Of a stretch of 64,000 nucleotides of DNA, positions 27,291-35,142 are shown piece after piece. The notes under the pieces were generated by a model. The model had not been told where the DNA came from. It was given only the letters and a program-made list of their open reading frames with translations, and searched no databases. The first letter of the stretch is position 1. Every line of letters starts with the position of its first letter. A program made the position numbers and the translations under genes. The stretch comes from an uncultured Eubacteriales bacterium (GTDB taxonomy: Bacteria > Bacillota > Clostridia > Christensenellales > Aristaeellaceae): contig URJB01000009.1 of assembly GCA_900548145.1 (NCBI GenBank), positions 14,744-78,743 of the forward strand. Direction: 5' to 3'.

Positions 27291-27671
27291 ATGAAACAGG
27301 TACTTCACACGGAAAAAGCTCCCGCCGCCATCGGCCCCTATGCGCAGGGCTGGAAGGTGGGCGATATGGTCTATACCTCCGGTCAGCTGGGCGTCGACAT
27401 GGAGACCGGCAAGCTGGCCGAGGGCGTGGAAGCGCAGGCTCGCACCTCCATGCGCAATGTGGGCGAGATCCTGAAGGCCGCAGGCGCTTCCTACGGCGAT
27501 GTGGTCAAGACCACCATTTTCGTTAAGGACTTGGCGGACTTCAAAACCGTCAATACGGTGTATGCGGAGTTCTTCGATGGCGTTTATCCCGCCCGCAGCT
27601 GCGTGCAGGTGGCAGCGCTGCCCATGAGTGGGCTGGTGGAGATCGAAGCCGTGGCCATGGTGGAGGCGTAA
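27291..27671 (+). CDS. ridA: RidA-family 2-iminobutanoate/2-iminopropanoate deaminase
   Basis: A 126-residue YjgF/YER057c/UK114 family protein that hydrolyses reactive enamines and imines released by PLP enzymes. Diagnostic parts are KAPAAIGPYAQGWKVGDMVYTSGQLG at the N-terminus, an arginine in the active-site region PARSCVQVAALP, and the closing EIEAVAMV. Length is typical. The start has AAAAGGAGAA upstream. It sits between GH2 and two ATP-grasp genes; no PLP enzyme is in the immediate unit, though an aminotransferase lies 1.8 kb downstream. Confidence 0.93.
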   Translation: MKQVLHTEKAPAAIGPYAQGWKVGDMVYTSGQLGVDMETGKLAEGVEAQARTSMRNVGEILKAAGASYGDVVKTTIFVKDLADFKTVNTVYAEFFDGVYPARSCVQVAALPMSGLVEIEAVAMVEA

Positions 27672-27677
27672 GCGACC

Positions 27678-28550
27678 TTGAACGGACTGCTCATCGTCAA
27701 CGCTTTTTTGAAAAACGGCAAGTTCGGCGCACTTTACGACCTGCTGGCGGACGCGGCCCGGCGGCTGGAGATCGGCCTTGTGGTTCAGACCAACGCGGAG
27801 GTCGTCTCCGCCCTTTGCCGGGGCGCGTTCCAGTCGGAAGACTATGATTTCTGCCTGTTTTGGGATAAGGACGTGCAGCTGGCGGCCCAGCTGGAAGGGC
27901 TGGGGATGCGGCTGTTCAATTCGTCGGACGCCATCGCCGCCTGTGACGACAAGGCTCTGACTTATCTGCGGCTAAAACCCTGCGGCCTTCCCATGCCGGA
28001 GACGGTGATCGCCCCCAAAACTTTTTCCAACGTGGGCTATACCGACCTGACCTTTGCCCGGGAGATCGGCGCGGCCATGGGCTATCCGCTGATTGTGAAG
28101 GAATGCTTCGGTTCCTTCGGAATGCAGGTGTACTGGTGCAGCGATGAAGCCGAACTGCTAGAAAGGATCGGCAAACTGGGCGGCTCACCGTTCCTGTTCC
28201 AGAAGCCGGTGATGGAAAGCCTTGGCCGGGATGTGCGGGTGAACGTGGTGGGGGACAGAGCCGTGGCGGCCATGCTGCGCCACAGTCAAAACGGCGACTT
28301 CCGCAGCAACCTGACTATTGGCGGCACGATGGAACCCCACGCGCTGACCCGCGAGGAAGAAACGCTGGCCGTCCGGGCCACGCAGGCGCTGGGGCTGGAT
28401 TTTGCCGGTGTCGATCTCCTTTTCGGCAAGGACGGCCCGGTGCTGTGCGAGGTCAATTCCAACGCCCATTTTGCCACGACTTTGCAATGCACGGGCGTGA
28501 ATATGGCGGAGGAGATTCTGCGGCACATCCATGAAACGTGCCGCCCCTGA
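27678..28550 (+). CDS. RimK-like ATP-grasp ligase 1
   Basis: A 290-residue protein of the RimK-like ATP-grasp superfamily, which joins a carboxylate to an amine using ATP. The ATP-binding lysine region is PLIVKECFGSFGMQVYW, the second lysine lies in FLFQKPV, and the metal-binding end is FAGVDLLFGKDGPVLCEVNSNAHF, with the expected Glu and Asn. The start is a TTG at 27678 with GGAGG 11 bases upstream, 6 bases after ridA. A second, more divergent ATP-grasp gene follows. Substrates are unknown. Confidence 0.83.
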   Translation: MNGLLIVNAFLKNGKFGALYDLLADAARRLEIGLVVQTNAEVVSALCRGAFQSEDYDFCLFWDKDVQLAAQLEGLGMRLFNSSDAIAACDDKALTYLRLKPCGLPMPETVIAPKTFSNVGYTDLTFAREIGAAMGYPLIVKECFGSFGMQVYWCSDEAELLERIGKLGGSPFLFQKPVMESLGRDVRVNVVGDRAVAAMLRHSQNGDFRSNLTIGGTMEPHALTREEETLAVRATQALGLDFAGVDLLFGKDGPVLCEVNSNAHFATTLQCTGVNMAEEILRHIHETCRP

Positions 28551-28566
28551 AAGAAGGAGAAAAGCC

Positions 28567-29415
28567 ATGAAAATCGTCTGGCTGCTGTATCAGCAGGAAG
28601 ACCTGTCCGCCAATCGGGATTATGCCCGGCTGATGCGGGAAAACGGTCTGAAACGGGATATGAAGATCGAAACGGTGCTGACCCGCGACCTGACGCTTCT
28701 GCTGGACGAAAATGGAACGCCCTCCTGCCTGCGCAAGGGCAGGAAGGAACGCCCGGACGCGGTCATTGCCCGGATGCGGGAGCCGCTGTACAGCCGGCAT
28801 TTCGAGCGGATGGGCGTGCCGGTCTTTAACGGTTCCGAGGTCTGCCGCATCTGCAACGATAAGCGCCAGACCCTGCAGTTCCTTTCCGGGCTGCCCATGC
28901 CCCGCACCACGTTTCTTACGCCGTTTACGCCCATGCCTCAGGACGGCCCCGTGATCGTCAAGCCTGCCTGCAGCCATGGGGGAGACCGGGTGGAGCTGGT
29001 GGAGACCCAATTCCAGTGGAACGACGCGCTGGAAGCCCTGCAGGGCGAACCGGCCCTGATGCAGTCCGTCACCAGAAGGCCGGGGCGCGACCTGCGGGTG
29101 TATGTGCTGTTCGGCCAGATCGTGGCGGGCGTGATGCGCACCGCCAAAAGCGGCGTAGTGAGCAACTATAAGCGCGGGGGAAACGTAGCGCTGCATGACC
29201 TCAGCCGGGAAGAATGCCAGTTGGCGGAGGAAGTGATCGCCCGGTTCGACGCGGCGGGCGCGCCGCTGTGCTTTGCCGGGGTCGATCTGCTCTACGAGGA
29301 CTACGGCCCCGTCGTCGGCGAGGTGGAGGACGTGGTGGGAAGCCGGATGCTGTACCGCGTCAGCGATCTGGATGTGGTGGGGCTGTATCTGGACGAAATC
29401 CGCCGCAGAATCTAG
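28567..29415 (+). CDS. RimK-like ATP-grasp ligase 2 (divergent)
   Basis: A 282-residue second ATP-grasp protein. ATP-binding parts are GPVIVKPACSHGGDRVELV and ALMQSVTRRPGRDLRVYV, and the metal-binding segment is FAGVDLLYEDYGPVVGEVEDVVG. In most family members the last segment reads EVN; here it is EVED, so the usual metal-binding Asn is replaced. The ATG at 28567 follows AGAAGGAGAAAAG; earlier in-frame codons lack a ribosome site. The gene starts 16 bases after ligase 1, so both are made together and may act in sequence or as a heteromer. Confidence 0.8.
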   Translation: MKIVWLLYQQEDLSANRDYARLMRENGLKRDMKIETVLTRDLTLLLDENGTPSCLRKGRKERPDAVIARMREPLYSRHFERMGVPVFNGSEVCRICNDKRQTLQFLSGLPMPRTTFLTPFTPMPQDGPVIVKPACSHGGDRVELVETQFQWNDALEALQGEPALMQSVTRRPGRDLRVYVLFGQIVAGVMRTAKSGVVSNYKRGGNVALHDLSREECQLAEEVIARFDAAGAPLCFAGVDLLYEDYGPVVGEVEDVVGSRMLYRVSDLDVVGLYLDEIRRRI

Positions 29416-29435
29416 CCGAACGGGCAAACGCGTGG

Positions 29436-29441
29436 TATAAT
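29436..29441 (+). promoter_or_regulatory. Extended -10 promoter element for rffA
   Basis: TGGTATAAT gives TATAAT at 29436-29441 with the TG extension. No good -35 is visible. It lies 45 bases before the start. Confidence 0.5.
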
Positions 29442-29485
29442 GAACCCGTTCTCCCATTTTTGAATCTGTACCATGGAGGCTGAAC

Positions 29486-30622
29486 ATGATCCCTTTCAAT
29501 ATTCCCCCTTATGTGAAGGAAAGCTCCGACTATATCGCACAGGCCATCGCCAATCGGAAAATTTGCGGCGACGGCCCCTTTACCAAGCGCTGCAATCAGC
29601 AGCTGGAGGAAATGACCGGCGCCTGCAAGGCGCTGCTGACCACCTCCGGCACCTCGGCCATGGAGCTGGCGGCGCTGCTGCTGGATGTGAAGCCCGGCGA
29701 CGAGGTCATTGTGCCGTCGTTCACCTTCGTAAGCACGGCCAACGCCTTTGTGCTGCGGGGCGCGAAGATCGTCTTTGTGGACGTGGATCCTGCCACCATG
29801 AACATGGATCCCGCCTGTGTGGAGGCTGCCGTTACCTCGAAAACCAAAGTCATCGCCCCGGTGCATTACGCGGGCGTCTGCTGCGATATGGACGCGATCA
29901 ACGCCATTGCGGAGGCGCATCACCTGAAGGTGATGGAGGATGCGGCGCAGGCCGTGAGCTCCACCTACAAGGGACGGGCGGCCGGCAGCCTGAGCGACGT
30001 GGGCTGCTACAGCTTTCATGAGACCAAGAATTTCAGCATGGGCGAGGGCGGCGCTACCGTCCTGAACCACCCCGAGCTGGTGGAACGGGCCGAGATCATC
30101 CGGGAAAAGGGTACTGACCGCAGCCGTTTCTACCGGGGTCAGGTGGACAAGTACACGTGGGTGGACATCGGTTCTTCCTTCCTGCCCAGCGAACTGAACG
30201 CAGCCTATCTGCTGGCCCAGCTGGAGCAGCGGGAAAAGATCACCGCGCGCCGCATGGCCCGCTGGACGGAATACGATCAGGGCTTGCGGGACTTGGAGGA
30301 ACAGGGCCGGCTGGAGCGGATGAAGGTGCCCGCCGAGTGCGGCCACAACGCGCATATGTACTACATCAAGCTGCGGGATCAGGAACAGCGGGCCGCACTG
30401 ATTTCCTTCCTGAAGGAACGGGAGATCAGCGCCGTGTTCCACTACATCCCACTGCACAGCGCCAAGGCGGGCCGGGAGTTTGGCGTGTTCGCCGGGGAGG
30501 ACCGCTATACCACCCGGGACAGTGAACGGCTTTTGCGGCTGCCGCTGTACTATGAAATGACCGGCGAGGAAAGCGCCAAAGTCATTGAATCGGTTCATGA
30601 TTTCTTCCGTCAGGAGAAATAA
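29486..30622 (+). CDS. rffA: dTDP-4-amino-4,6-dideoxygalactose transaminase (WecE/RffA type)
   Basis: A 378-residue DegT/DnrJ/EryC1/StrS aminotransferase. It resembles E. coli RffA along its whole length from memory: start MIPFN, ICGDGPFTKRC, VIVPSFTFVSTANAFVLRG, and the PLP lysine Lys181 in FHETKNFSMGEGG, then REKGTDRSRFYRGQVDKYTW. In E. coli this enzyme makes dTDP-Fuc4N for enterobacterial common antigen. No other dTDP-sugar gene lies in this window, so here it probably supplies an amino sugar for a surface glycan made elsewhere. Start ATG 29486; the DUF308 gene follows after 15 bases. Confidence 0.92.
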   Translation: MIPFNIPPYVKESSDYIAQAIANRKICGDGPFTKRCNQQLEEMTGACKALLTTSGTSAMELAALLLDVKPGDEVIVPSFTFVSTANAFVLRGAKIVFVDVDPATMNMDPACVEAAVTSKTKVIAPVHYAGVCCDMDAINAIAEAHHLKVMEDAAQAVSSTYKGRAAGSLSDVGCYSFHETKNFSMGEGGATVLNHPELVERAEIIREKGTDRSRFYRGQVDKYTWVDIGSSFLPSELNAAYLLAQLEQREKITARRMARWTEYDQGLRDLEEQGRLERMKVPAECGHNAHMYYIKLRDQEQRAALISFLKEREISAVFHYIPLHSAKAGREFGVFAGEDRYTTRDSERLLRLPLYYEMTGEESAKVIESVHDFFRQEK

Positions 30623-30637
30623 AGGAGGAACGATTTT

Positions 30638-31201
30638 ATGTTGAAAAGGAATTGGAGCCTGACCGGGGTCAGCCTTGCGGCGATCATCTTCTACGCGGTC
30701 TGCGGCCTGCTGCTGCTTCTGCTGCCGTCGGAAGCGCTGGCCATCGCCAACTACGCCATTGCGGCGCTGCTGCTGGTGATGGGCGTGGTGTGCATTATCG
30801 GTTACTTCCGGGGCAGCGTCATCATCGGCCAGTTCGGTTTCCTGCTGGCGGTGGGAATGGTGCTGGTGACGCTGGCCGTGGTGATGTTCTGCTATCCCAC
30901 GCTGCTGGCGAGCCTGCTGCCCGTGATCTGGGGCGTGTCCCTGCTGATCGGCGGCTTCGGCAAAATTCAGTTTGCCGCCGACCTGCGCCGCTTCGGCGAC
31001 CGCCGCTGGTGGACGCTGCTGCTGGGCGCGCTGCTGTCCTTCGCACTGGGCATTCTCTGCCTGGCCAACCCCATTTACATTGCCCAGACCATTTTCGTTT
31101 TCATCGGCATCTGCCTGCTGGCCGAAGCCGTGCTGGATCTGGTGACGCTCCTGATGGTTCGCCGTCATCTGCGCCGGTTTGAGAAGGCCATGGAGGTCTG
31201 A
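30638..31201 (+). CDS. DUF308 (HdeD-like) membrane protein
   Basis: A 187-residue protein with six hydrophobic helices in three pairs, the pattern of the DUF308/HdeD family. Landmarks are WSLTGVSLAAIIFY at the start, LPVIWGVSLLIGGFGKIQ in the middle and an arginine-rich cytoplasmic end. Start ATG 30638 behind AAAGGAGG, 15 bases after rffA. Function unknown; in E. coli HdeD is linked to acid resistance. Confidence 0.82.
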   Translation: MLKRNWSLTGVSLAAIIFYAVCGLLLLLLPSEALAIANYAIAALLLVMGVVCIIGYFRGSVIIGQFGFLLAVGMVLVTLAVVMFCYPTLLASLLPVIWGVSLLIGGFGKIQFAADLRRFGDRRWWTLLLGALLSFALGILCLANPIYIAQTIFVFIGICLLAEAVLDLVTLLMVRRHLRRFEKAMEV

Positions 31202-31216
31202 AAATACTCGTTTTAT

Positions 31217-31264
31217 CCGCCGTCCCCATTCCCGGACGTTCATGGGAATGGGGACGGCGGTTTT
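31217..31264 (+). terminator. Strong intrinsic terminator after DUF308 gene
   Basis: A 17-base perfect stem: 31217-31233 pairs with 31244-31260, with a 10-base loop, followed by TTTTCG. It closes the rffA-DUF308 unit. Confidence 0.92.
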
Positions 31265-31320
31265 CGTAAGCTGGAACGAACGGACGCCACGACACCCTCG
31301 CAAACGATGGACGCTTATGG

Positions 31321-31362
31321 AAAACCGCCCTCTTCCCCGGCACTTGGGGAAAGAGGGCGGTT
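31321..31362 (-). terminator. Terminator of the antiporter operon
   Basis: 31323-31338 pairs with 31346-31362 with one bulged base. On the minus strand the stem is followed by a TTTT run. It lies just after the antiporter stop at 31377. Confidence 0.82.
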
Positions 31363-31376
31363 CGTTTGTATGCCGG

Positions 31377-32564
31377 TCAGTCCTTGACGATCTCCCCGGC
31401 CTTGGTCAGGGCAATCTTGGTAATGACCGGGCCGGTCAGCTCGTAAATGAGCGTGCCTGCCAAAATAATGGCCTGAATCTGACGGCCGTACTGAGGCAGC
31501 TTGGTCAGGGTCATGGTGGCCAGACCAATGGCCACGCCAGCCTGCGGGATCAGGGTGAAACCCAGATATTTCTGCACGTTGGGATGGGCATGCACCATCC
31601 GGGAACCAAGCATGGCGCCCAGCCACTTGCCGACTACGCGGAACAGCACATAGCACACGCCGACCAGACCCACGGTGGGCAGAACGCTCAGGTTCAGCTG
31701 TGCGCCGGAGATGACGAAGAACAGCAGGAACAGCGGCGGCGTGAAGCGGTCGGTCTGCTCGATGACCACATTGGCGGTATTGCACACGTTGGTCATCACC
31801 GCGCCGATCATCATGATGCACAGCAGGTTGGACAGGCCCCACAGGTCGCACAGGCCCAGCGCCAGAAAAATGGCGGCGATGGTCAGCGCCAGCTTGTTGC
31901 CCCGGGAATGGAAGAAGCTCATGCACAGGCTCAGCACAAAGCCGATGACCGTGCCGATGACCAGCGAGCCCACGATCTCGCCCAGCGGGATGAGTGCCAT
32001 GTTGACTACGGTCATGGGCGCGCCGCTGACCATGGCCTGCGCCACGCTGATGGAGATGGCATAGGCCATCAGGCCCAGCGCATCGTCCATGGCCACCACG
32101 GGCAGCAGCATTTCGCACACCGGGCCCTTGGCCTTGTACTGACGGATGACCATCAGTGTCGCGGCGGGGGCCGTGGCGGAGGCGATCGCGCCCAGCGTGA
32201 TGCACATGGGCAGGTCAAAGCCGGGTACGCCACACAGGGACAGGATGATCAGCACGATGTCCACGATCAGCACCGCGCCCAGCCCCTCGCAGACGGTGAT
32301 GACCACGGGCTTTGTGCCGATGCGCTTTAAGTAGCTCAATTTGAACTCCGCGCCGATGGAGTAGGCGATGAAGCCCAGCGCGGCCTCGGTGATGATGCTC
32401 AGGCTGTCCGTCATTTCCTGAGAAAGAATGCCCAGTACGGAGGGGCCGATGAGCAGACCGCCGATCAGAAAGGCCGTCACGTTGGGCATATGAACCAGCT
32501 TAATGAAACGGCTCACCAGCAGACCGGCCATAATTGCGATGGAAAGCGCCAACAGGGTCGTCAT
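31377..32564 (-). CDS. Cation:proton antiporter, CPA2-type
   Basis: A 395-residue membrane protein with about 12 hydrophobic segments, of the Na+(K+)/H+ exchanger type. Landmarks are the N-terminal VTAFLIGGLLIGPSVLG, the half-helix region TLGAIASATAPAATLMVI, DDALGLMAYAIS (carrying the acidic pair typical of exchangers) and the C-terminal IPQAGVAIGLATM. It lacks the TrkA-type cytoplasmic domains of many CPA2 proteins. Its ATG overlaps the stop of the PII-like gene by an ATGA, so the two are translationally coupled and the PII-like protein is its likely regulator. Confidence 0.88.
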   Translation of the reverse strand: MTTLLALSIAIMAGLLVSRFIKLVHMPNVTAFLIGGLLIGPSVLGILSQEMTDSLSIITEAALGFIAYSIGAEFKLSYLKRIGTKPVVITVCEGLGAVLIVDIVLIILSLCGVPGFDLPMCITLGAIASATAPAATLMVIRQYKAKGPVCEMLLPVVAMDDALGLMAYAISISVAQAMVSGAPMTVVNMALIPLGEIVGSLVIGTVIGFVLSLCMSFFHSRGNKLALTIAAIFLALGLCDLWGLSNLLCIMMIGAVMTNVCNTANVVIEQTDRFTPPLFLLFFVISGAQLNLSVLPTVGLVGVCYVLFRVVGKWLGAMLGSRMVHAHPNVQKYLGFTLIPQAGVAIGLATMTLTKLPQYGRQIQAIILAGTLIYELTGPVITKIALTKAGEIVKD

Positions 32565-32908
32565 TGCTGATTGGCCCCCAATCCTTCCACAAACAGGGCG
32601 GGGACCGCAAACATAATGCCGGTGTCCGGGTGATCCAGACCGCCCACCACCTGACGCACCACCAGCTTGGCTTTGTGGACTTCGTCCTCGGCGAGCACCA
32701 TCATCAGAGTCTTGCTGCTTTCCCGGGCCGGGTCAAAAAGCTGACGCAGCGCCCCGAACATGGGCAGGTCGTCCCCGCTTTTGTCAATGACGCGCATCAT
32801 GCCCATGCTGTCCAGCACGGTGCAGCCGTGAATGCCGCTTTCCAGCAGCCGTTCCAACAGCGTTTCCAGGTATTCGGTTCGATTGAGCACCAGAAATAGT
32901 ACCTGCAT
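32561..32908 (-). CDS. PII-like signalling protein
   Basis: A 115-residue protein with a ferredoxin-like pattern. The start (MQVLFLVLNRTEYLETLLERL) followed by SGIHGCTVLDSMGM resembles the beta1-alpha1-beta2 of PII proteins (compare GVHGMTVTEVRG). The T-loop region is not the classical GlnB one, and no uridylylation tyrosine motif is seen. I chose the ATG at 32908 because GGGAGA lies 7 bases upstream and because the promoter at 32974-33001 would leave longer starts untranscribed. It overlaps the antiporter start by 4 bases. A nucleotide-sensing role for the transporter is inferred. Confidence 0.72.
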   Translation of the reverse strand: MQVLFLVLNRTEYLETLLERLLESGIHGCTVLDSMGMMRVIDKSGDDLPMFGALRQLFDPARESSKTLMMVLAEDEVHKAKLVVRQVVGGLDHPDTGIMFAVPALFVEGLGANQQ

Positions 32909-32973
32909 AAATTTCTCTCCCTTGCCAAAATCGGACGGACTGCACGGGCTTCCGGCAACCGCCGCAACCATTT

Positions 32974-33001
32974 ATTATAGATTGTTTTTGGCATAATGCA
33001 A
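32974..33001 (-). promoter_or_regulatory. SigA-like promoter for the PII-like/antiporter operon
   Basis: On the minus strand TTGCAT (33001-32996), 16 bases, TATAAT (32979-32974). Confidence 0.65.
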
Positions 33002-33025
33002 GGTTTTTCGGCACTTTTTAGCGCT

Positions 33026-33844
33026 TTATTTTTGCGGGTTTCGGACATAAACAGAGGGGGAGACGCCCACGATGATTTTGAAGACCCGGCTGAAATAAAA
33101 GCAGTCCTCAAACCCAACGGCTTCCGCCACTTCGGCCACGCTCATACCGCCCGCCGACAGCATGGATTTCGCCGCGGAAATGCGGATCAGCGTTCGGTAA
33201 CGCACGGGGTTCATACCCGCAAACTTCCCGAACAGGCGGCGGAAGTAGCACTCGCTCATGCCGCACAGAGCCGCCAGTTCCGATACGGGCGTGTTCTCGT
33301 TCCAGTGGAGCTTCAGATATTCCACCCCTGCCCGGATGGGATAACGCTTTTCCGATTCGCCCACACAGAAGGACAGCACGTGCCGGAGCAGCCGATACGC
33401 CTCGGCTTTGACGCACACCATGGAGCGTTTCGGCGCATGACAGGCGGCGGAAAGCACCTGAAAGTATTTCTCGAAACGCTCGCCGTCGCGGCTGACGATC
33501 AGCGGGATATCGGAAAGAGAAAGCGCCTGTCCGTTTTCGTCCCGCAGGATGAAATTGAACAGAAGGTCCTGAATGCGCGGGAGGGCTGCTGCTTCCCATT
33601 CGATGCGCACGGTGTACCTAAGCCCCATGGGCAGGTAGACAAGGTCGTTTTTTGCGGCCGTGACGGTGACACCATCTATCATCGAAAACTCCATCCGAAT
33701 ATCGCCGGTGATGAGCATCAGCCCATCGTAGGGACGGCCGCTGCATTGGTAGCCGGTGTAGCTGTGGCTATCGTTCCAGCTTTGCAGCACTAATTCTGGT
33801 TCCATGATTTCAAAATCGGCATAATACAGTTCTTCCAATGTCAA
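33026..33844 (-). CDS. AraC-family transcriptional regulator
   Basis: A 272-residue regulator. Residues about 1-150 form a cupin-like sensing domain, and the last 100 carry two helix-turn-helix motifs of AraC type (SELAALCGMSECYFRRLFGKFAG, then VAEVAEAVGFEDCFYFSRVFK). The start is a TTG at 33844 with GAGGTGA spaced 6 bases upstream, which is stronger than any later ATG. It is divergent from an oxidoreductase/epimerase pair, which it probably controls in response to a sugar or polyol. Confidence 0.9.
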   Translation of the reverse strand: MTLEELYYADFEIMEPELVLQSWNDSHSYTGYQCSGRPYDGLMLITGDIRMEFSMIDGVTVTAAKNDLVYLPMGLRYTVRIEWEAAALPRIQDLLFNFILRDENGQALSLSDIPLIVSRDGERFEKYFQVLSAACHAPKRSMVCVKAEAYRLLRHVLSFCVGESEKRYPIRAGVEYLKLHWNENTPVSELAALCGMSECYFRRLFGKFAGMNPVRYRTLIRISAAKSMLSAGGMSVAEVAEAVGFEDCFYFSRVFKIIVGVSPSVYVRNPQK

Positions 33845-33865
33845 CGCGCATCACCTCGCCCGAAA

Positions 33866-33894
33866 AGTATAACATTTTTGTATCGAAAAATCCA
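33866..33894 (-). promoter_or_regulatory. Promoter of the araC-type gene
   Basis: On the minus strand TGGATT (33894-33889), 17 bases, TATACT (33871-33866). It lies 22 bases before the TTG start. Confidence 0.45.
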
Positions 33895-33936
33895 TGAAAT
33901 CGCGAAAACTTCATTCTCCGAAAAAAGGAATACCGC

Positions 33937-33942
33937 TATAAT
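33937..33942 (+). promoter_or_regulatory. -10 element of the oxidoreductase/epimerase operon
   Basis: TATAAT at 33937-33942 without a consensus -35 at 16-18 bases. The missing -35 is typical of a promoter needing an activator, here the divergent AraC protein. Confidence 0.5.
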
Positions 33943-33974
33943 GACCTCACCAGAAAACAGAGGAGGTGCTGCGT

Positions 33975-35108
33975 ATGCAGCAGCTGCAAAAAATGAAAAC
34001 GGCGCTGATCGGCAGCGGCATGATCAGCGGAATCTATCTCAAAAACATGAAGGAACAGTTCGACATTCTGGAACTGGTGGGCTGCTCGGACATCCGCCCC
34101 GAGCGCAGCAAAGCCCGGGCAGAGGAATTTGGCGTCCGCTGCATGACCAATGAGGAGATTCTTGCGGATCCCTCCATTGAAATGGTGGTGAATACCACCT
34201 ATCCAACGGCTCACTTCGAGGTCTCCAAGGCCGCGCTGGAGGCGGGCAAGAACGTCTACTGTGAAAAAATGACTACCCTTTCCGTGGAGCAGTCCACGGA
34301 ATTGATGGAATTGGCGGCCTCCAAGGGGCTGTTCGTGGGCGGTGCGCCGGACACCTTTCTGGCAGGCGGGATGCAGCTGGCCCGGCAGCTGTTGGACAGC
34401 GGCATCGTTGGCACGCCGGTGGCGGCGGAGGTCACATTGTGCCGCTCCTATCATCATGAACGGGCCTATTCCGGCGATTACAAGCGCTTCGCCTTCGGCC
34501 AAAACGGCGGCATGATCTTCGATATGGGCGCGTACTACCTGACGGCGCTGGCTTTCCTGCTGGGCCCGGCGCAGGCCGTCAGCGGCTTTTCTCAGATTCG
34601 CGACCCGCACCGTACTTACATGAACCCCAACTGCCCCTTGTTCGGGCAGGAAATGCTGGTGGAGTCGGACAACAACACGGTAGGCTCCGTTCTGTACCAA
34701 AACGGTACGCTGGGGCATCTGCTGTTCACCTCCGAGGGCGTAGGGGCCAATCAGTCCTTCAAACTCTACTGCACCAACGGCACGCTGGACTTGGGCGACC
34801 CCAACGAATACGGCGGCGTGATCCGCGTGACCAACAAGAAGGGCGAGATCAGCGAGATTCACACCACCCACGCCTACGTAGACGGAAATTTCCGCGGCTT
34901 GGGCGTGGCTGACGCGGCCTACGCCATCCGCAATAGGCGACCCGCTCGCTGTTCCGGCGAAATGAATCGCCACGTGCTGGAAATGGCGTTGGGCATTCTG
35001 GAAAGCAGCGCCACCGGGCAGGTTCATCTCATGCAGACCACCTGCCAGCGGCCCCAGCCTTTCGCACCGGGCTACACCGAGCGGCCGGAGCTGGTTATGA
35101 ACGTGTAA
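33975..35108 (+). CDS. Gfo/Idh/MocA-family oxidoreductase
   Basis: A 377-residue NAD(P)-dependent oxidoreductase. The Rossmann motif is ALIGSGMISGIYLKNM, followed by VGCSDIRPERSKARAEEFG and the family motif GKNVYCEKMTTLSVEQ, whose lysine is catalytic. The C-terminal beta-sheet domain holds GGMIFDMGAYYLTAL. The ATG at 33975 lies 8 bases after GGAGG. It forms an operon with the epimerase-like gene 34 bases downstream; together they suggest catabolism of an unusual sugar, sugar acid or inositol. Confidence 0.9.
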   Translation: MQQLQKMKTALIGSGMISGIYLKNMKEQFDILELVGCSDIRPERSKARAEEFGVRCMTNEEILADPSIEMVVNTTYPTAHFEVSKAALEAGKNVYCEKMTTLSVEQSTELMELAASKGLFVGGAPDTFLAGGMQLARQLLDSGIVGTPVAAEVTLCRSYHHERAYSGDYKRFAFGQNGGMIFDMGAYYLTALAFLLGPAQAVSGFSQIRDPHRTYMNPNCPLFGQEMLVESDNNTVGSVLYQNGTLGHLLFTSEGVGANQSFKLYCTNGTLDLGDPNEYGGVIRVTNKKGEISEIHTTHAYVDGNFRGLGVADAAYAIRNRRPARCSGEMNRHVLEMALGILESSATGQVHLMQTTCQRPQPFAPGYTERPELVMNV

Positions 35109-35142
35109 AAATAAACGCCCACCGGGCAGAAGGAAGAAAAGT

